DNA of 37,918 nucleotides from Treponema sp. (GTDB taxonomy: Bacteria; Spirochaetota; Spirochaetia; Treponematales; Treponemataceae). The notes beneath the pieces are model-generated. The model did not search any database. It saw only the letters and a list, made by a program, of their open reading frames with translations, and was not told the origin of the DNA. The translations under genes were made by a program, and so were the position numbers. Position 1 is the first letter of the stretch. Every line of letters starts with the position of its first letter. Location of the stretch: positions 1-37,918 of the forward strand of contig JAEDIW010000026.1 in the NCBI GenBank assembly GCA_016296655.1. The letters run 5' to 3'. Below, in pieces: positions 1 to 8,101 of the stretch.

Positions 1-822
1 TGGCGTGGAGAACCTGGCGTTCATGATGAACCTCAGCATGTAAAACAGGGAAAAGTAACCTGCACATTGCTTGATGCAATGCAAGTTCCTTACGAAATAT
101 TAAGCGAAAATGAAGAAGATTTGCCAGCTCAGTTTGAAAAGGCCTACAAATACATAAAAGAAAACAATGCTCAGTACGCTTTTGTAATCCGCAAGGGAAC
201 ATTTGATGAATACAAACTTCAAAAAAATGATGCTGTAAACGGAAACATGAGTCGCGAAGAAGCAATTGAAAAAATCATGCTCAGCGCAGCCCCGTCAACA
301 GCATTTGTAAGCACAACAGGCATGGCCAGCCGGGAACTTTACGAACTAAGAGACAAACATGGAATGAGCCATGAAAAAGATTTCCTGACAGTTGGTGGCA
401 TGGGGCACGCAAGCCAGATTGCACTTACCATTGCAATGAATAAAAAAGACCGACAGGTTTACTGTATTGACGGTGACGGAGCTGCAATCATGCAAATGGG
501 AGGCATGGCGACAATCGGTTCCAGAAAACCAAATAATTATGTACACTTTATACTGAACAATGGTGCCCACGACTCTGTGGGAGGCCAGCCGACAGTTGGC
601 CGTCAGATTGATTTGTGTGCAATAGCCAGAGGTTGCGGCTATGAAAATGTTGTAAAAGCCGAAACTCCAGAAGCTCTGGAAGCTGTCTTAAAAGACAAAA
701 AAACAAAGGAAATGTTGACTTTTGTTGAAGTTATAGTAACAAAAGGAGCAAGAAAAGATTTGGGAAGACCAAAATCAACCCCAATTGAAAACAAAAAAGC
801 CCTGATGTCCTTTCTGAAATAA
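1..822 (+). CDS. ppd: Phosphonopyruvate decarboxylase, 3' part (partial)
   Basis: Thiamine-diphosphate enzyme that decarboxylates phosphonopyruvate to phosphonoacetaldehyde, the step that pulls PEP mutase forward in phosphonate biosynthesis; cytosolic. The reading frame is open from base 1, so the 5' end lies outside the window and 273 C-terminal residues are seen; the family is usually about 370-400 aa. The first residues, WRGEPGVHDEPQHVKQGK, match the conserved Ppd/sulfopyruvate decarboxylase segment. The ThDP/Mg motif is visible as GDGAAIMQMGG followed by NNGAHDSVGGQPT. The family also includes sulfopyruvate decarboxylases, but the next gene carries an aminoethylphosphonate transaminase, which uses the product of Ppd, so Ppd is preferred. 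PEP mutase would be expected just upstream of the window. Confidence 0.93.
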   Translation, partial: WRGEPGVHDEPQHVKQGKVTCTLLDAMQVPYEILSENEEDLPAQFEKAYKYIKENNAQYAFVIRKGTFDEYKLQKNDAVNGNMSREEAIEKIMLSAAPSTAFVSTTGMASRELYELRDKHGMSHEKDFLTVGGMGHASQIALTIAMNKKDRQVYCIDGDGAAIMQMGGMATIGSRKPNNYVHFILNNGAHDSVGGQPTVGRQIDLCAIARGCGYENVVKAETPEALEAVLKDKKTKEMLTFVEVIVTKGARKDLGRPKSTPIENKKALMSFLK

Positions 823-978
823 AAGCAGGCGTTGCGGACGGCGTTTGAGTCCGCAGAAGGGGTGGCGTACAAACAACAAAGCACAAAAAAACGGCACTGC
901 CTTGCAGGGACGGTTATTTGTGCGACTTGTTTGGGAGACAGGGGAAGGCTTTCCCCTCCAAAATGTGAGGTAAATAAA
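823..978 (+). other. GC-rich intergenic segment with three hairpins
   Basis: This 156-nt gap between ppd and the pntC fusion is visibly richer in G+C than the flanking genes. It holds three inverted repeats in a row: 833-839 with 849-855 (TGCGGAC/GTCCGCA), 881-887 with 917-923 (GCACAAA/TTTGTGC, with CTGC-ctt-GCAG inside), and 941-946 with 951-956 (GGGGAA/TTCCCC). The Shine-Dalgarno GTGAGG (965-970) and the ATG at 979 follow directly. It could be a dispersed REP/MITE-like intergenic repeat or a structured leader controlling pntC. I recognise no known riboswitch. The reading frame of the downstream gene happens to stay open through it from a TTG at 832, which I treat as chance. Confidence 0.55.
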
Positions 979-2814
979 ATGATTAGACAGGCAGTAATTG
1001 TAGCAGGTGGACTTGGGTCTCGCTTTGGCGATAAAACAAAACTTATGCCAAAAGGTTTTATTGAAATTGAAGGCATTCCAATGGTTGAACGGTCAGTTCA
1101 AAAACTGATTGCAGCAGGCATTGAGGAAATTATCATAGGGACTGGTCACTGTTCACAATATTACGATGAACTTGCAAAAAAATATCACGTAATTAAGACT
1201 GTACGAAACGATAATTATGCAAATACAAGCAGCATGGGAACTCTGGAAGTTTGTGTTCCTTACATAACAGGCGACTTTATTCTTCTTGAAAGTGATTTGA
1301 TTTACGATGCAGTCGGTCTGAAAGTCTTGCAGAATGAAGAGCGGTCAAATGTTATCCTTGCAAGCGGAAAATCAAACAGCCATGACGAAGTTTATCTGGC
1401 AGCTGATGCCAACGGAGTTCTTACAGAAGTCAGCAAAAACAAAGAAATCATTCCAAATCCAGCAGGAGAACTGGTCGGCATTACAAAAATTTCAAAAGCC
1501 TGCCTGAACAAAATGATGGCTTATTATAAATCAAGCCCTGATTTGATAAAACTGGACTATGAATCGGCTCTGAAACAGGTTTCTGCTGAAGGAGAAAGTG
1601 TTTACGTTCATAAGATTGAATACTATGCATGGACAGAAATTGATGATCAGGACATGCTTGAACGGGCTATTAATGAAATTTATCCGCGCATCAAGGAAAA
1701 TGAAGAACTGCATAATATCCGCAGGGAAGTTCTGTTGAATCCAGGCCCGTCAACAACTACTGACAGTGTAAAATATGCACAGGTTGTGCCGGATATCTGT
1801 CCAAGGGAACTTGAATTCGGCAATCTTATGGAAAAAGTTGCAGAAGACCTTACCTCATTTGTAGCAGATCCCAAGGATTATATTTCTATAATGTTCGGTT
1901 GTTCTGGTACAGGAGCTGATGAAGCGATGGTAAGTTCCTGTGTTCCACCGGATGGCAAGCTTCTGGTTGTAGATAACGGCTCTTATGGCGCACGCCTTGC
2001 AAAAATTGCACAGGTTTACAATATTGACATGGATGTTTTCAAATCTTCTACTTATGAGCCGATTGACATTGCAGCTCTTGAAGAAAAAATGAAAACTGGC
2101 GGCTATACTACATTTGCTATTGTCTACCATGAAACAACAACAGGACTTTTGAATCCTTTGGAAAAAATCTGTCCTATGGCAAAAAAATATGGCATGACAA
2201 CAATTGTTGATATTGTAAGTGCTTACGGTGGTATGCCTATAAACCTTGAAAAACTTGGAATTGACTTTGCTTCAACGACTTCAAACAAGCACATTGGCGG
2301 AATGGCTGGTGTAGGCATTGTTGTCTGCCGCCGTTCAGAACTGCTCAAGCAGAAAGAATGGCCGATGCGCAGCTACTACCTGAATCTTTTTGATCAGTAC
2401 AAATATTTTCTGGAAACAAAGCAGACTCGCTTTACACCGCCGGTACAGACATTCTACGCATTGCGTCAGGCAATTACAGAAACAAAGGTTGAAACAATCG
2501 AAAAACGTTACGAGCGTTTTACAGCCTGCTGGAAAATTCTTGTAAAGGCATTGAAAGAAATCGGTTTAAAGATGCTGGTCGCAGAAGAAAACCAAAGCCA
2601 TTTTATAACTGCAATCCTGATTCCAGAAACTCCTGAATACAGTTTTACAGCACTCCACGATTATGCAAAGTCTTTCGGCTTTACAATCTATCCGGGAAAA
2701 CTTGGAAACATAGACACATTCCGAATTGCAAACATGGGCGATATAAAGCCTGAAGAAATGACTCATTTTACATGTGTTCTTAGAGATTACATGCACAGTA
2801 TTGGAGTTTGCTGA
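979..2814 (+). CDS. pntC: CMP-aminoethylphosphonate synthase fused to 2-aminoethylphosphonate transaminase (PntC-type)
   Basis: Bifunctional cytosolic protein of 611 aa. Residues 1-240 form a LicC-like nucleotidyltransferase: AVIVAGGLGSRFGDKTKLMPKG at the N-terminus, a metal-binding ESD around 104-106 and WTEIDDQDML at 218-227. Residues 250-611 form a fold-type I PLP transaminase of the PhnW family: LLNPGPSTTT at 252, VDIVSAYGG with the PLP-contacting Asp411, and STTSNKHIGG with the likely Schiff-base Lys437. The transaminase end would make 2-aminoethylphosphonate from phosphonoacetaldehyde (the product of ppd) and alanine; the N-terminal end would activate it as CMP-AEP. This fusion is known from Treponema denticola. 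ATG 979 is chosen because GTGAGG lies 8 nt upstream and the NTP-transferase motif begins immediately; an in-frame TTG at 832 lacks a ribosome site. The stop overlaps the next start by one base. Confidence 0.92.
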   Translation: MIRQAVIVAGGLGSRFGDKTKLMPKGFIEIEGIPMVERSVQKLIAAGIEEIIIGTGHCSQYYDELAKKYHVIKTVRNDNYANTSSMGTLEVCVPYITGDFILLESDLIYDAVGLKVLQNEERSNVILASGKSNSHDEVYLAADANGVLTEVSKNKEIIPNPAGELVGITKISKACLNKMMAYYKSSPDLIKLDYESALKQVSAEGESVYVHKIEYYAWTEIDDQDMLERAINEIYPRIKENEELHNIRREVLLNPGPSTTTDSVKYAQVVPDICPRELEFGNLMEKVAEDLTSFVADPKDYISIMFGCSGTGADEAMVSSCVPPDGKLLVVDNGSYGARLAKIAQVYNIDMDVFKSSTYEPIDIAALEEKMKTGGYTTFAIVYHETTTGLLNPLEKICPMAKKYGMTTIVDIVSAYGGMPINLEKLGIDFASTTSNKHIGGMAGVGIVVCRRSELLKQKEWPMRSYYLNLFDQYKYFLETKQTRFTPPVQTFYALRQAITETKVETIEKRYERFTACWKILVKALKEIGLKMLVAEENQSHFITAILIPETPEYSFTALHDYAKSFGFTIYPGKLGNIDTFRIANMGDIKPEEMTHFTCVLRDYMHSIGVC

Positions 2815-3929
2815 TGAAAGTTGCTATTGTTCATGACTGGCTTGTAAATTATGGCGGTGCAGAGCGGGTTGTCGAAAGTTTTTTAAAGCTTTATCCGCAG
2901 GCAGATATTTTTACTCTTGTTTATGATGAAAAAAAGATGGGGAAAATTTTTCCAAAAGAAAAAGTTCACACATCTTTTGTCCAAAAACTGCCGATGGCAT
3001 CGAAGCTTTATACAAAACTGCTGTCTGTCATGCCAAAAGCTTTTGAGTCATTTGACCTGTCATCCTATGATTTGGTTCTTTGCAGTTCATCATCCTGTGC
3101 AAAAGGTGTAATTACTTCACCGGGAACACCACATATAGCATATATTCACACACCAATGCGCTATGCATGGGACTTATTTTTTGACTACAGGAAACGCAGT
3201 AATAAAATTACAAGATTTTTCATGGACAGATGGATGCCTTCTATTCGCCTGTGGGATTTTGTTTCAAGCCAAAGAATTGACACTCTTATAGCAAACTCCA
3301 GCTACATTGCCCGACGCATAAAAAAATTCTGGAACAGAGATGCACAGGTAATATATCCGCCTGTAAATACTTCCCGTCTTTCTCCAAACGGTAAAGAACC
3401 GGAGGACTTTTACGTCGTTTTTTCACGATTCGTACCATACAAACGAGTTGATCTTGCAGTTTCTGCATGTATGCAGCTGAACCGTAAACTTGTTGTAATA
3501 GGAAGCGGAAGCGGGGAAAAAGAACTGAAAGCGCTTGCTGCAGGAAATAAAAACATTACATTTACAGGCAGAATCAGCGATGAAGAAGTAAAAGACTACC
3601 TGCAGCGTTGCAAGGCAATGATTTTCTGCGCAGAAGAAGACTTCGGAATAATTCCAGTTGAATGTCAGGCTTGTGGTCGTCCTGTAATTGCTTTTGGCAA
3701 GGGCGGTGCGCTCGAAACTGTTTCTGACAGAAAAACAGGTATTTTCTTTGACAGACAGGAAACTGACAGCGTTGTTGAAGCCATAAAAAACTTTGAAACA
3801 CTGGCAGAAAAAGGCATATTTTCAGATTCTTCTGCAATTTCAGAATTTGCCTCGGCATTTTCCGAAGAACGTTTTATCAGGCAGATTGAAGATGCCGTAA
3901 ATAAAACAATTCAAAACTTCAAAAAGTAA
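2814..3929 (+). CDS. GT4-family glycosyltransferase (group 1)
   Basis: Retaining GT-B glycosyltransferase of 371 aa, probably moving a sugar from a nucleotide-sugar to a lipid-linked or surface glycan on the cytosolic face. The N-terminal domain starts MKVAIVHDWLVNYGGAERV, typical of group 1 transferases resembling O-antigen mannosyltransferases. The C-terminal nucleotide-sugar domain shows the E-x7-E motif at E275-E283 in EEDFGIIPVE, followed by CGRPVIAFGKGGALETV. The donor sugar cannot be read from the sequence. ATG 2814 overlaps the pntC stop (TGATG) with GGAG at 2803-2806; an in-frame TTG at 2808 is less likely. The overlap implies translational coupling to phosphonate activation, so the glycan may be the acceptor of aminoethylphosphonate (inference). 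Confidence 0.88.
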   Translation: MKVAIVHDWLVNYGGAERVVESFLKLYPQADIFTLVYDEKKMGKIFPKEKVHTSFVQKLPMASKLYTKLLSVMPKAFESFDLSSYDLVLCSSSSCAKGVITSPGTPHIAYIHTPMRYAWDLFFDYRKRSNKITRFFMDRWMPSIRLWDFVSSQRIDTLIANSSYIARRIKKFWNRDAQVIYPPVNTSRLSPNGKEPEDFYVVFSRFVPYKRVDLAVSACMQLNRKLVVIGSGSGEKELKALAAGNKNITFTGRISDEEVKDYLQRCKAMIFCAEEDFGIIPVECQACGRPVIAFGKGGALETVSDRKTGIFFDRQETDSVVEAIKNFETLAEKGIFSDSSAISEFASAFSEERFIRQIEDAVNKTIQNFKK

Positions 3930-3953
3930 ACTTCCATCTTAAGAGGAAAAAAA

Positions 3954-5009
3954 ATGAAACTAGCAATAGACTGCCGGATGATTGGTTCCGGCGGCATTGG
4001 AACTTATATAAGTGAATTAATTCCATATTTTCTGGAAAAAAATACTTGCCTGCTTATAGGAACTCATGAACAGTGCATGCCGTTCTTAAGAATGCAGAAT
4101 GTAGAATTTTGTTTTTGCAATATAAAACCTTTTTCATTAAAAGAAATTTTTTCATTTCCGCAGAATGCACTTGCAGAAATCAATAAATGTGATGCCTACT
4201 ATACACCATACTGTAATATTCCGGGAGGCATACAAGTTCCGATATATTCAACAATTCATGACGTTGTTTTTTTTGACATACCAGAATTGACTTCATTTTT
4301 TGGAAAAATTCTGCGCCGCATGATGTACATCAGGGCAATCAGCCATTCTCAGGCAATTTTTACAGTTTCTGAATTTTCCAAAGAGAGAATCATTCATCAC
4401 CTGCATTGCAAAAAGCCTGTTATTGTCGGTTACAATGGAATTTCTTCATGGATTTTGAAAAAAGATGATAGTGAAGAAGAAAATGCCGAAAAACAAATGC
4501 AGATTTTATTTGTCGGAAATATAAAGAAACATAAGGGGCTTGCGGTTCTGCTGGATGCTTTTTCAATTGTTCATGACAGAATTCCAGAGCTGAAACTTGT
4601 CATTACAGGCAATGCTGAAAATTTCAGAAGTGGAGATGAAAAAGTACTGAAAAAATTAAAGGCCTCAAATAACTCGGTTGTTTTTACAGGAAAAATTTCA
4701 AATTCTGAATTGAAAAAACAATACAAATCTTCAAAGCTTCTGGTTCAGCCTTCTTTTTACGAAGGGTTTGGAATTCCGCCGCTGGAGGCTCTGTACTGCA
4801 GAACAAATGCCATAATATCTGACATTCCGGTTTTTAAAGAAATCTACGGAAAATTTCCTGTAACTTTTTTTGAATGTGGAAATTCAGAAGATCTGGCAGA
4901 AAAGATTCTCAATCATCTAAATGACAGTCAGCCAAAAGAAATTCCTGATACATATTCTTATAAAAACACCTATAACATGATTTTATCCACAATCTCAAAT
5001 TCAAACTAG
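3954..5009 (+). CDS. GT4-family glycosyltransferase (group 1)
   Basis: Second GT-B glycosyltransferase, 351 aa. It begins MKLAIDCRMIGSGGIGTYIS, the glycine-rich acceptor-side loop of group 1 enzymes, and carries a nucleotide-sugar site with the E-x7-E motif at E270-E278 in YEGFGIPPLEAL. LFVGNIKKHKG at about 185-195 marks the second Rossmann domain. An AAGAGGA ribosome site ends a few bases before the ATG. It follows the first glycosyltransferase after 24 nt, so both are probably on one transcript. It likely adds the next sugar to the same glycan; donor and acceptor are unknown. No signal peptide or membrane segment is evident. The A-rich coding is similar to its neighbours, with no obvious sign of recent transfer. 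Confidence 0.87.
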   Translation: MKLAIDCRMIGSGGIGTYISELIPYFLEKNTCLLIGTHEQCMPFLRMQNVEFCFCNIKPFSLKEIFSFPQNALAEINKCDAYYTPYCNIPGGIQVPIYSTIHDVVFFDIPELTSFFGKILRRMMYIRAISHSQAIFTVSEFSKERIIHHLHCKKPVIVGYNGISSWILKKDDSEEENAEKQMQILFVGNIKKHKGLAVLLDAFSIVHDRIPELKLVITGNAENFRSGDEKVLKKLKASNNSVVFTGKISNSELKKQYKSSKLLVQPSFYEGFGIPPLEALYCRTNAIISDIPVFKEIYGKFPVTFFECGNSEDLAEKILNHLNDSQPKEIPDTYSYKNTYNMILSTISNSN

Positions 5010-5034
5010 ACATACACATAAATTTTTGTATAAT
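5007..5034 (+). promoter_or_regulatory. Sigma70-like promoter for the sugar-transferase/barrel pair
   Basis: TAGACA at 5007-5012 (5 of 6 to the consensus -35), a 16-nt spacer and a perfect TATAAT at 5029-5034. The -35 box overlaps the stop codon of the preceding glycosyltransferase. The start point would fall near 5041, leaving a very short leader that begins at the ribosome site AAAGGG before ATG 5055. This would let the WbaP-like gene and the barrel gene be expressed apart from the phosphonate genes upstream. Confidence 0.55.
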
Positions 5035-5054
5035 GGTTAGAAAGGGTTTTATTA

Positions 5055-6473
5055 ATGACAATAGAAGAATTTAAAACAGGTTTTCCACAAAAATACCCGC
5101 GAACAAGTTCCTTTACATCGGGTATTTCATTAATGTTCATTGACTGTTTTTCTATCATGCTTTGCATCGGCATAAGTTTTTTCATCATAAATGCAATAGA
5201 CCATTCCTTTATAAATTTCAGGTCTTTTGTAACATATTCTATATATTTGCCATTAATTCTGCTGGTTTTCTATGCAGCAAATCTCTACCCTGGAATCATG
5301 CTCAATCCATCAGATGAAGTCAGGCATCTGGCAATCGTTTCCTGTTTCAGTTTGATGGGGATTGCGCTTTCTATTACAGTGGAATCAGACGAGCGGTTTG
5401 CAATTGTAATCGCCTTGATTCTTGCCTGCCCTTTCGCAATATTCATTCTTCCTGCATGCAGGGAAATTGCAAGGCATATTTTTGCAAAAAATTCATGGTG
5501 GGGCGTTCCTGCTGTAATTTATGCTACTGGTAACAGTGCAGATTTTATCATAGACAGAATGAAAAAATGTCCAAATTATGGATACAAGCCATGCATGATA
5601 ATCAACAGCAAACCCACAACGGAGACTGAATACAAGGGGATTCCTATTTTTCAAAATTCTCCTGAGCTGATTCAGGCAATAAAAGAACTTGGTATAAAAG
5701 TTGCATTTTTATGCGACTATGAAGATGACACTTCAGGTATCATGGCCTGTTACCGTTATACGATTTACATTTCAAAGACAATGCATTTTTTTGGCAATAT
5801 GAATATCCGTGAACTTGGCGGTATTCTGGGGTTTTCCATTACCCACAACCTTACAAAACCTGAATGCCTTTTGGCAAAGCGCCTGATTGATATTTTAATT
5901 ATTGTCTGTGCATCGCCGTTTGTTCTGCCTGTAACGCTGATTATTGCAATTCTTGTAAAACTTACGTCAAAAGGTCCTGTTTTTTATGGACATAAACGGG
6001 TTGGCAAAAACGGCAAAGAAATAAAATGCTGGAAATTCCGTTCAATGGTCACAAATGCAGACCAGATGCTTGAAAAAATCCTTGCAGAGCATCCAGATAT
6101 GAGGAAAGAATGGGAACGTGACAGAAAATTCACAAATGACCCTCGTGTTACAAAACTTGGAAAAATCCTGCGCAAAACAAGTCTGGATGAACTTCCACAG
6201 CTTTGGAATATTTTGTGCGGTGAAATGAGTTTTGTAGGTCCCCGTCCAGTAACAGAATCTGAACTTGACCGCTACGGTAAGTATTCGCAGTTTATACTTT
6301 CTGTCCAGCCAGGTCTTTCAGGCATGTGGCAAATTTCAGGACGTTCCGACACAGGCTATGAGGAACGAATTACCCTTGACACATACTATATTCAAAACTG
6401 GTCTGTATGGATTGATATTTGGATTATTATAAAAACATTCTGGGTTGTTATAAAAGGTAAAGGTGCTTATTAA
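5055..6473 (+). CDS. Polyprenyl-phosphate hexose-1-phosphate transferase (WbaP-like)
   Basis: Membrane enzyme of 472 aa that would transfer a sugar-1-phosphate from a UDP-sugar to undecaprenyl phosphate, starting a lipid-linked glycan on the inner face of the cytoplasmic membrane. Hydrophobic segments lie near residues 24-47, 59-78, 92-108 and 114-133, followed by a central CoA-binding-like region (VIYATGNSADFIIDRM) and the bacterial sugar-transferase domain from about 273 to the end. That domain shows its membrane re-entrant helix (about 276-302), WKFRSM (326-331), the Asp-Glu pair in TSLDELPQLWNILCGEMSF (D378, E379), VGPRP (394-398) and PGLSGMWQISGRS. The layout is that of WbaP/CpsE-type enzymes rather than the short PglC type. 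Galactose-1-P or glucose-1-P are the usual substrates; the choice here is unknown. The stop overlaps the next ATG (TAATG). Confidence 0.9.
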   Translation: MTIEEFKTGFPQKYPRTSSFTSGISLMFIDCFSIMLCIGISFFIINAIDHSFINFRSFVTYSIYLPLILLVFYAANLYPGIMLNPSDEVRHLAIVSCFSLMGIALSITVESDERFAIVIALILACPFAIFILPACREIARHIFAKNSWWGVPAVIYATGNSADFIIDRMKKCPNYGYKPCMIINSKPTTETEYKGIPIFQNSPELIQAIKELGIKVAFLCDYEDDTSGIMACYRYTIYISKTMHFFGNMNIRELGGILGFSITHNLTKPECLLAKRLIDILIIVCASPFVLPVTLIIAILVKLTSKGPVFYGHKRVGKNGKEIKCWKFRSMVTNADQMLEKILAEHPDMRKEWERDRKFTNDPRVTKLGKILRKTSLDELPQLWNILCGEMSFVGPRPVTESELDRYGKYSQFILSVQPGLSGMWQISGRSDTGYEERITLDTYYIQNWSVWIDIWIIIKTFWVVIKGKGAY

Positions 6474-7999
6474 TGAAGAAGTTAAAAGTTTTTATTCTCT
6501 CTGCTTTACTCTCCTTGCTGGCAGCAGCTTTTGCACAGCAATATAAGATTGCAGATGTAAATTACGACATAACTGGCATAACTAGAAAATATGCCCTCAG
6601 TCAAAAAATAAAAATTGATAAAAAACGCATTTTTGAAAATGAAGAAGAATTTATAAAATATTTCAAAGACCTTTGCCAGAGATTCTACAATGAAAGAAAC
6701 TTTGATTCTTCTCAACTGGATTTTTCGGTCGATGAGCCAAATGAAAATAATCTCTGCCTTGTCCATATAAACATCGTAACAGTAGATTCGCATCACTTTT
6801 TGGCTGTGCCGTACCCGAAATATAATTCCAATTCTGGTACAAATTTAAAACTAAAAGTTAAGGATACAAACTTTTTAGGTTCTCTTGAAACTCTTACAAG
6901 TGATATTTCATTTCAGATTGAAAAAGACGATGATGACGACACTACAAATCATAAATGGGGTCTTTCAGCTGATTTTACAATTCCTTTTCCATGCGGTCCT
7001 TTTGAGGCAAAATGGCAAAATGACTGGTCTGGAACATATACAGTAGGAAAAAGTGCTCCAGAATATTCGATTTCAACTGGTGTACTTTTTTCACTGCCTT
7101 TTGATACATTCTCATTGGACTGGACTTTTACCCATTCGTTTAACCGTAATTTTGATTACACAGAATATGATGATGAAATTTACAATACTGAAAGCGGCAA
7201 ATTTTCGATTCCTATCACTCTTCAGGAAATTGATAACTGGGGTAAAATATACTATACCCCATTCTGTTCTGTAACCTATAATTGGGATAAAAATTCAATT
7301 GATAAAGAGAATGACGATTTGTCAAGTCCTTTATACAAAGTTGGTCATGGAATTTCTACAGAACGCATAAACTGGCATGAAAACTTCAGAAAGGGACTTT
7401 CCATTGATTTGCAACAGTCTATTGGCTATAACACACAGCGCTATGATGTTGTTCCCTACGTTTCTGCAGAAGCAAAGATTTTTCTGGATCTGAAAGTTCT
7501 TGGAATGTGTATGGATGCTTATGCGTTTGCAAGCAAAAACAGTACAACAAAAATCGGTCAGAGGTTGCGCGGTATAAAAGATGATCAGAAATACGATACA
7601 GGAGATCCTGAAATTGACAGCAAATATGCTACGCGGCCTGATTCTGCTATCGTTGTGAACATGGATATGCCGATTCATATCTTTACATTTAATTTTAATA
7701 ACTGGAAATATTTAAGTTTTATGAATATTTTTAACTGTGAACTGCAAATTTCACCATTTTTTGATTTTGCATTACTTCGAAACAAGGCAACAGGAACAAA
7801 TTTCTACATGAACGACGGATTCTATGCTGGCGGACTTGAATTCCTTGTTTATCCGCAAAAGTGGCGCAGCCTTGTAGTAAGGGCAAGTGCTGGTGTTGAC
7901 TTAGGTCGACTGATTATGCCGGCCAGGTTCTTTAATAAAGATTGGCGTGATGAAGTTTCAAAATATGAAATTGAAATTGGCGTAGGTCTGCATTACTAA
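6473..7999 (+). CDS. Omp85/BamA-like outer-membrane barrel with one POTRA-like domain
   Basis: Protein of 508 aa with a clear signal peptide (MKKLKVFILSALLSLLAAAFAQ). Residues about 22-105 have the length and beta-alpha-alpha-beta-beta pattern of one POTRA domain. The segment LKVKDTNFLGSLETLTSDIS (about 126-145) resembles the first barrel strand of BamA/TamA proteins, in which an aromatic-glycine 'NxxG' turn enters the barrel. The rest is alternating aromatic/polar strands with acidic loops and ends EIEIGVGLHY, a C-terminal aromatic beta-signal. It is shorter than BamA (five POTRAs, about 800 aa) and TamA. The start shares its A with the stop of the sugar transferase, so the two are translationally coupled, suggesting a dedicated role in export or assembly of the glycan or a linked lipoprotein (inference). 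Family assignment is by pattern only; a structure search is needed. Confidence 0.65.
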   Translation: MKKLKVFILSALLSLLAAAFAQQYKIADVNYDITGITRKYALSQKIKIDKKRIFENEEEFIKYFKDLCQRFYNERNFDSSQLDFSVDEPNENNLCLVHINIVTVDSHHFLAVPYPKYNSNSGTNLKLKVKDTNFLGSLETLTSDISFQIEKDDDDDTTNHKWGLSADFTIPFPCGPFEAKWQNDWSGTYTVGKSAPEYSISTGVLFSLPFDTFSLDWTFTHSFNRNFDYTEYDDEIYNTESGKFSIPITLQEIDNWGKIYYTPFCSVTYNWDKNSIDKENDDLSSPLYKVGHGISTERINWHENFRKGLSIDLQQSIGYNTQRYDVVPYVSAEAKIFLDLKVLGMCMDAYAFASKNSTTKIGQRLRGIKDDQKYDTGDPEIDSKYATRPDSAIVVNMDMPIHIFTFNFNNWKYLSFMNIFNCELQISPFFDFALLRNKATGTNFYMNDGFYAGGLEFLVYPQKWRSLVVRASAGVDLGRLIMPARFFNKDWRDEVSKYEIEIGVGLHY

Positions 8000-8006
8000 T
8001 AAAGAC

Positions 8007-8048
8007 AAATCCCTGCATTTTCAGAATATGGATGCAGGGATTTTTTTT
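8007..8048. terminator. Intrinsic terminator, shared by convergent genes
   Basis: A 12-bp stem, 8007-8018 with 8032-8043 (AAATCCCTGCAT/ATGCAGGGATTT), 13-nt loop, and a run of eight T at 8041-8048 on the plus strand. It ends the glycan operon. On the minus strand it lies about 55 nt past the TPR gene stop and is followed by TTTGTCTTTATT, so it may work in both directions, more weakly for the minus strand. Confidence 0.85.
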
Positions 8049-8101
8049 GCTTACTAAATGCAATGATTTGATTAACTGCAGACTATTTATGACATTTTTT
8101 T

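Noticed and set aside
1..822. Sulfopyruvate decarboxylase instead of phosphonopyruvate decarboxylase
   Set aside because: The families are close, but the adjacent aminoethylphosphonate transaminase fits Ppd.
832..978. N-terminal extension of the pntC fusion from a TTG at 832
   Set aside because: No ribosome site, crosses three hairpins, and the conserved nucleotidyltransferase start lies at ATG 979 with GTGAGG upstream.
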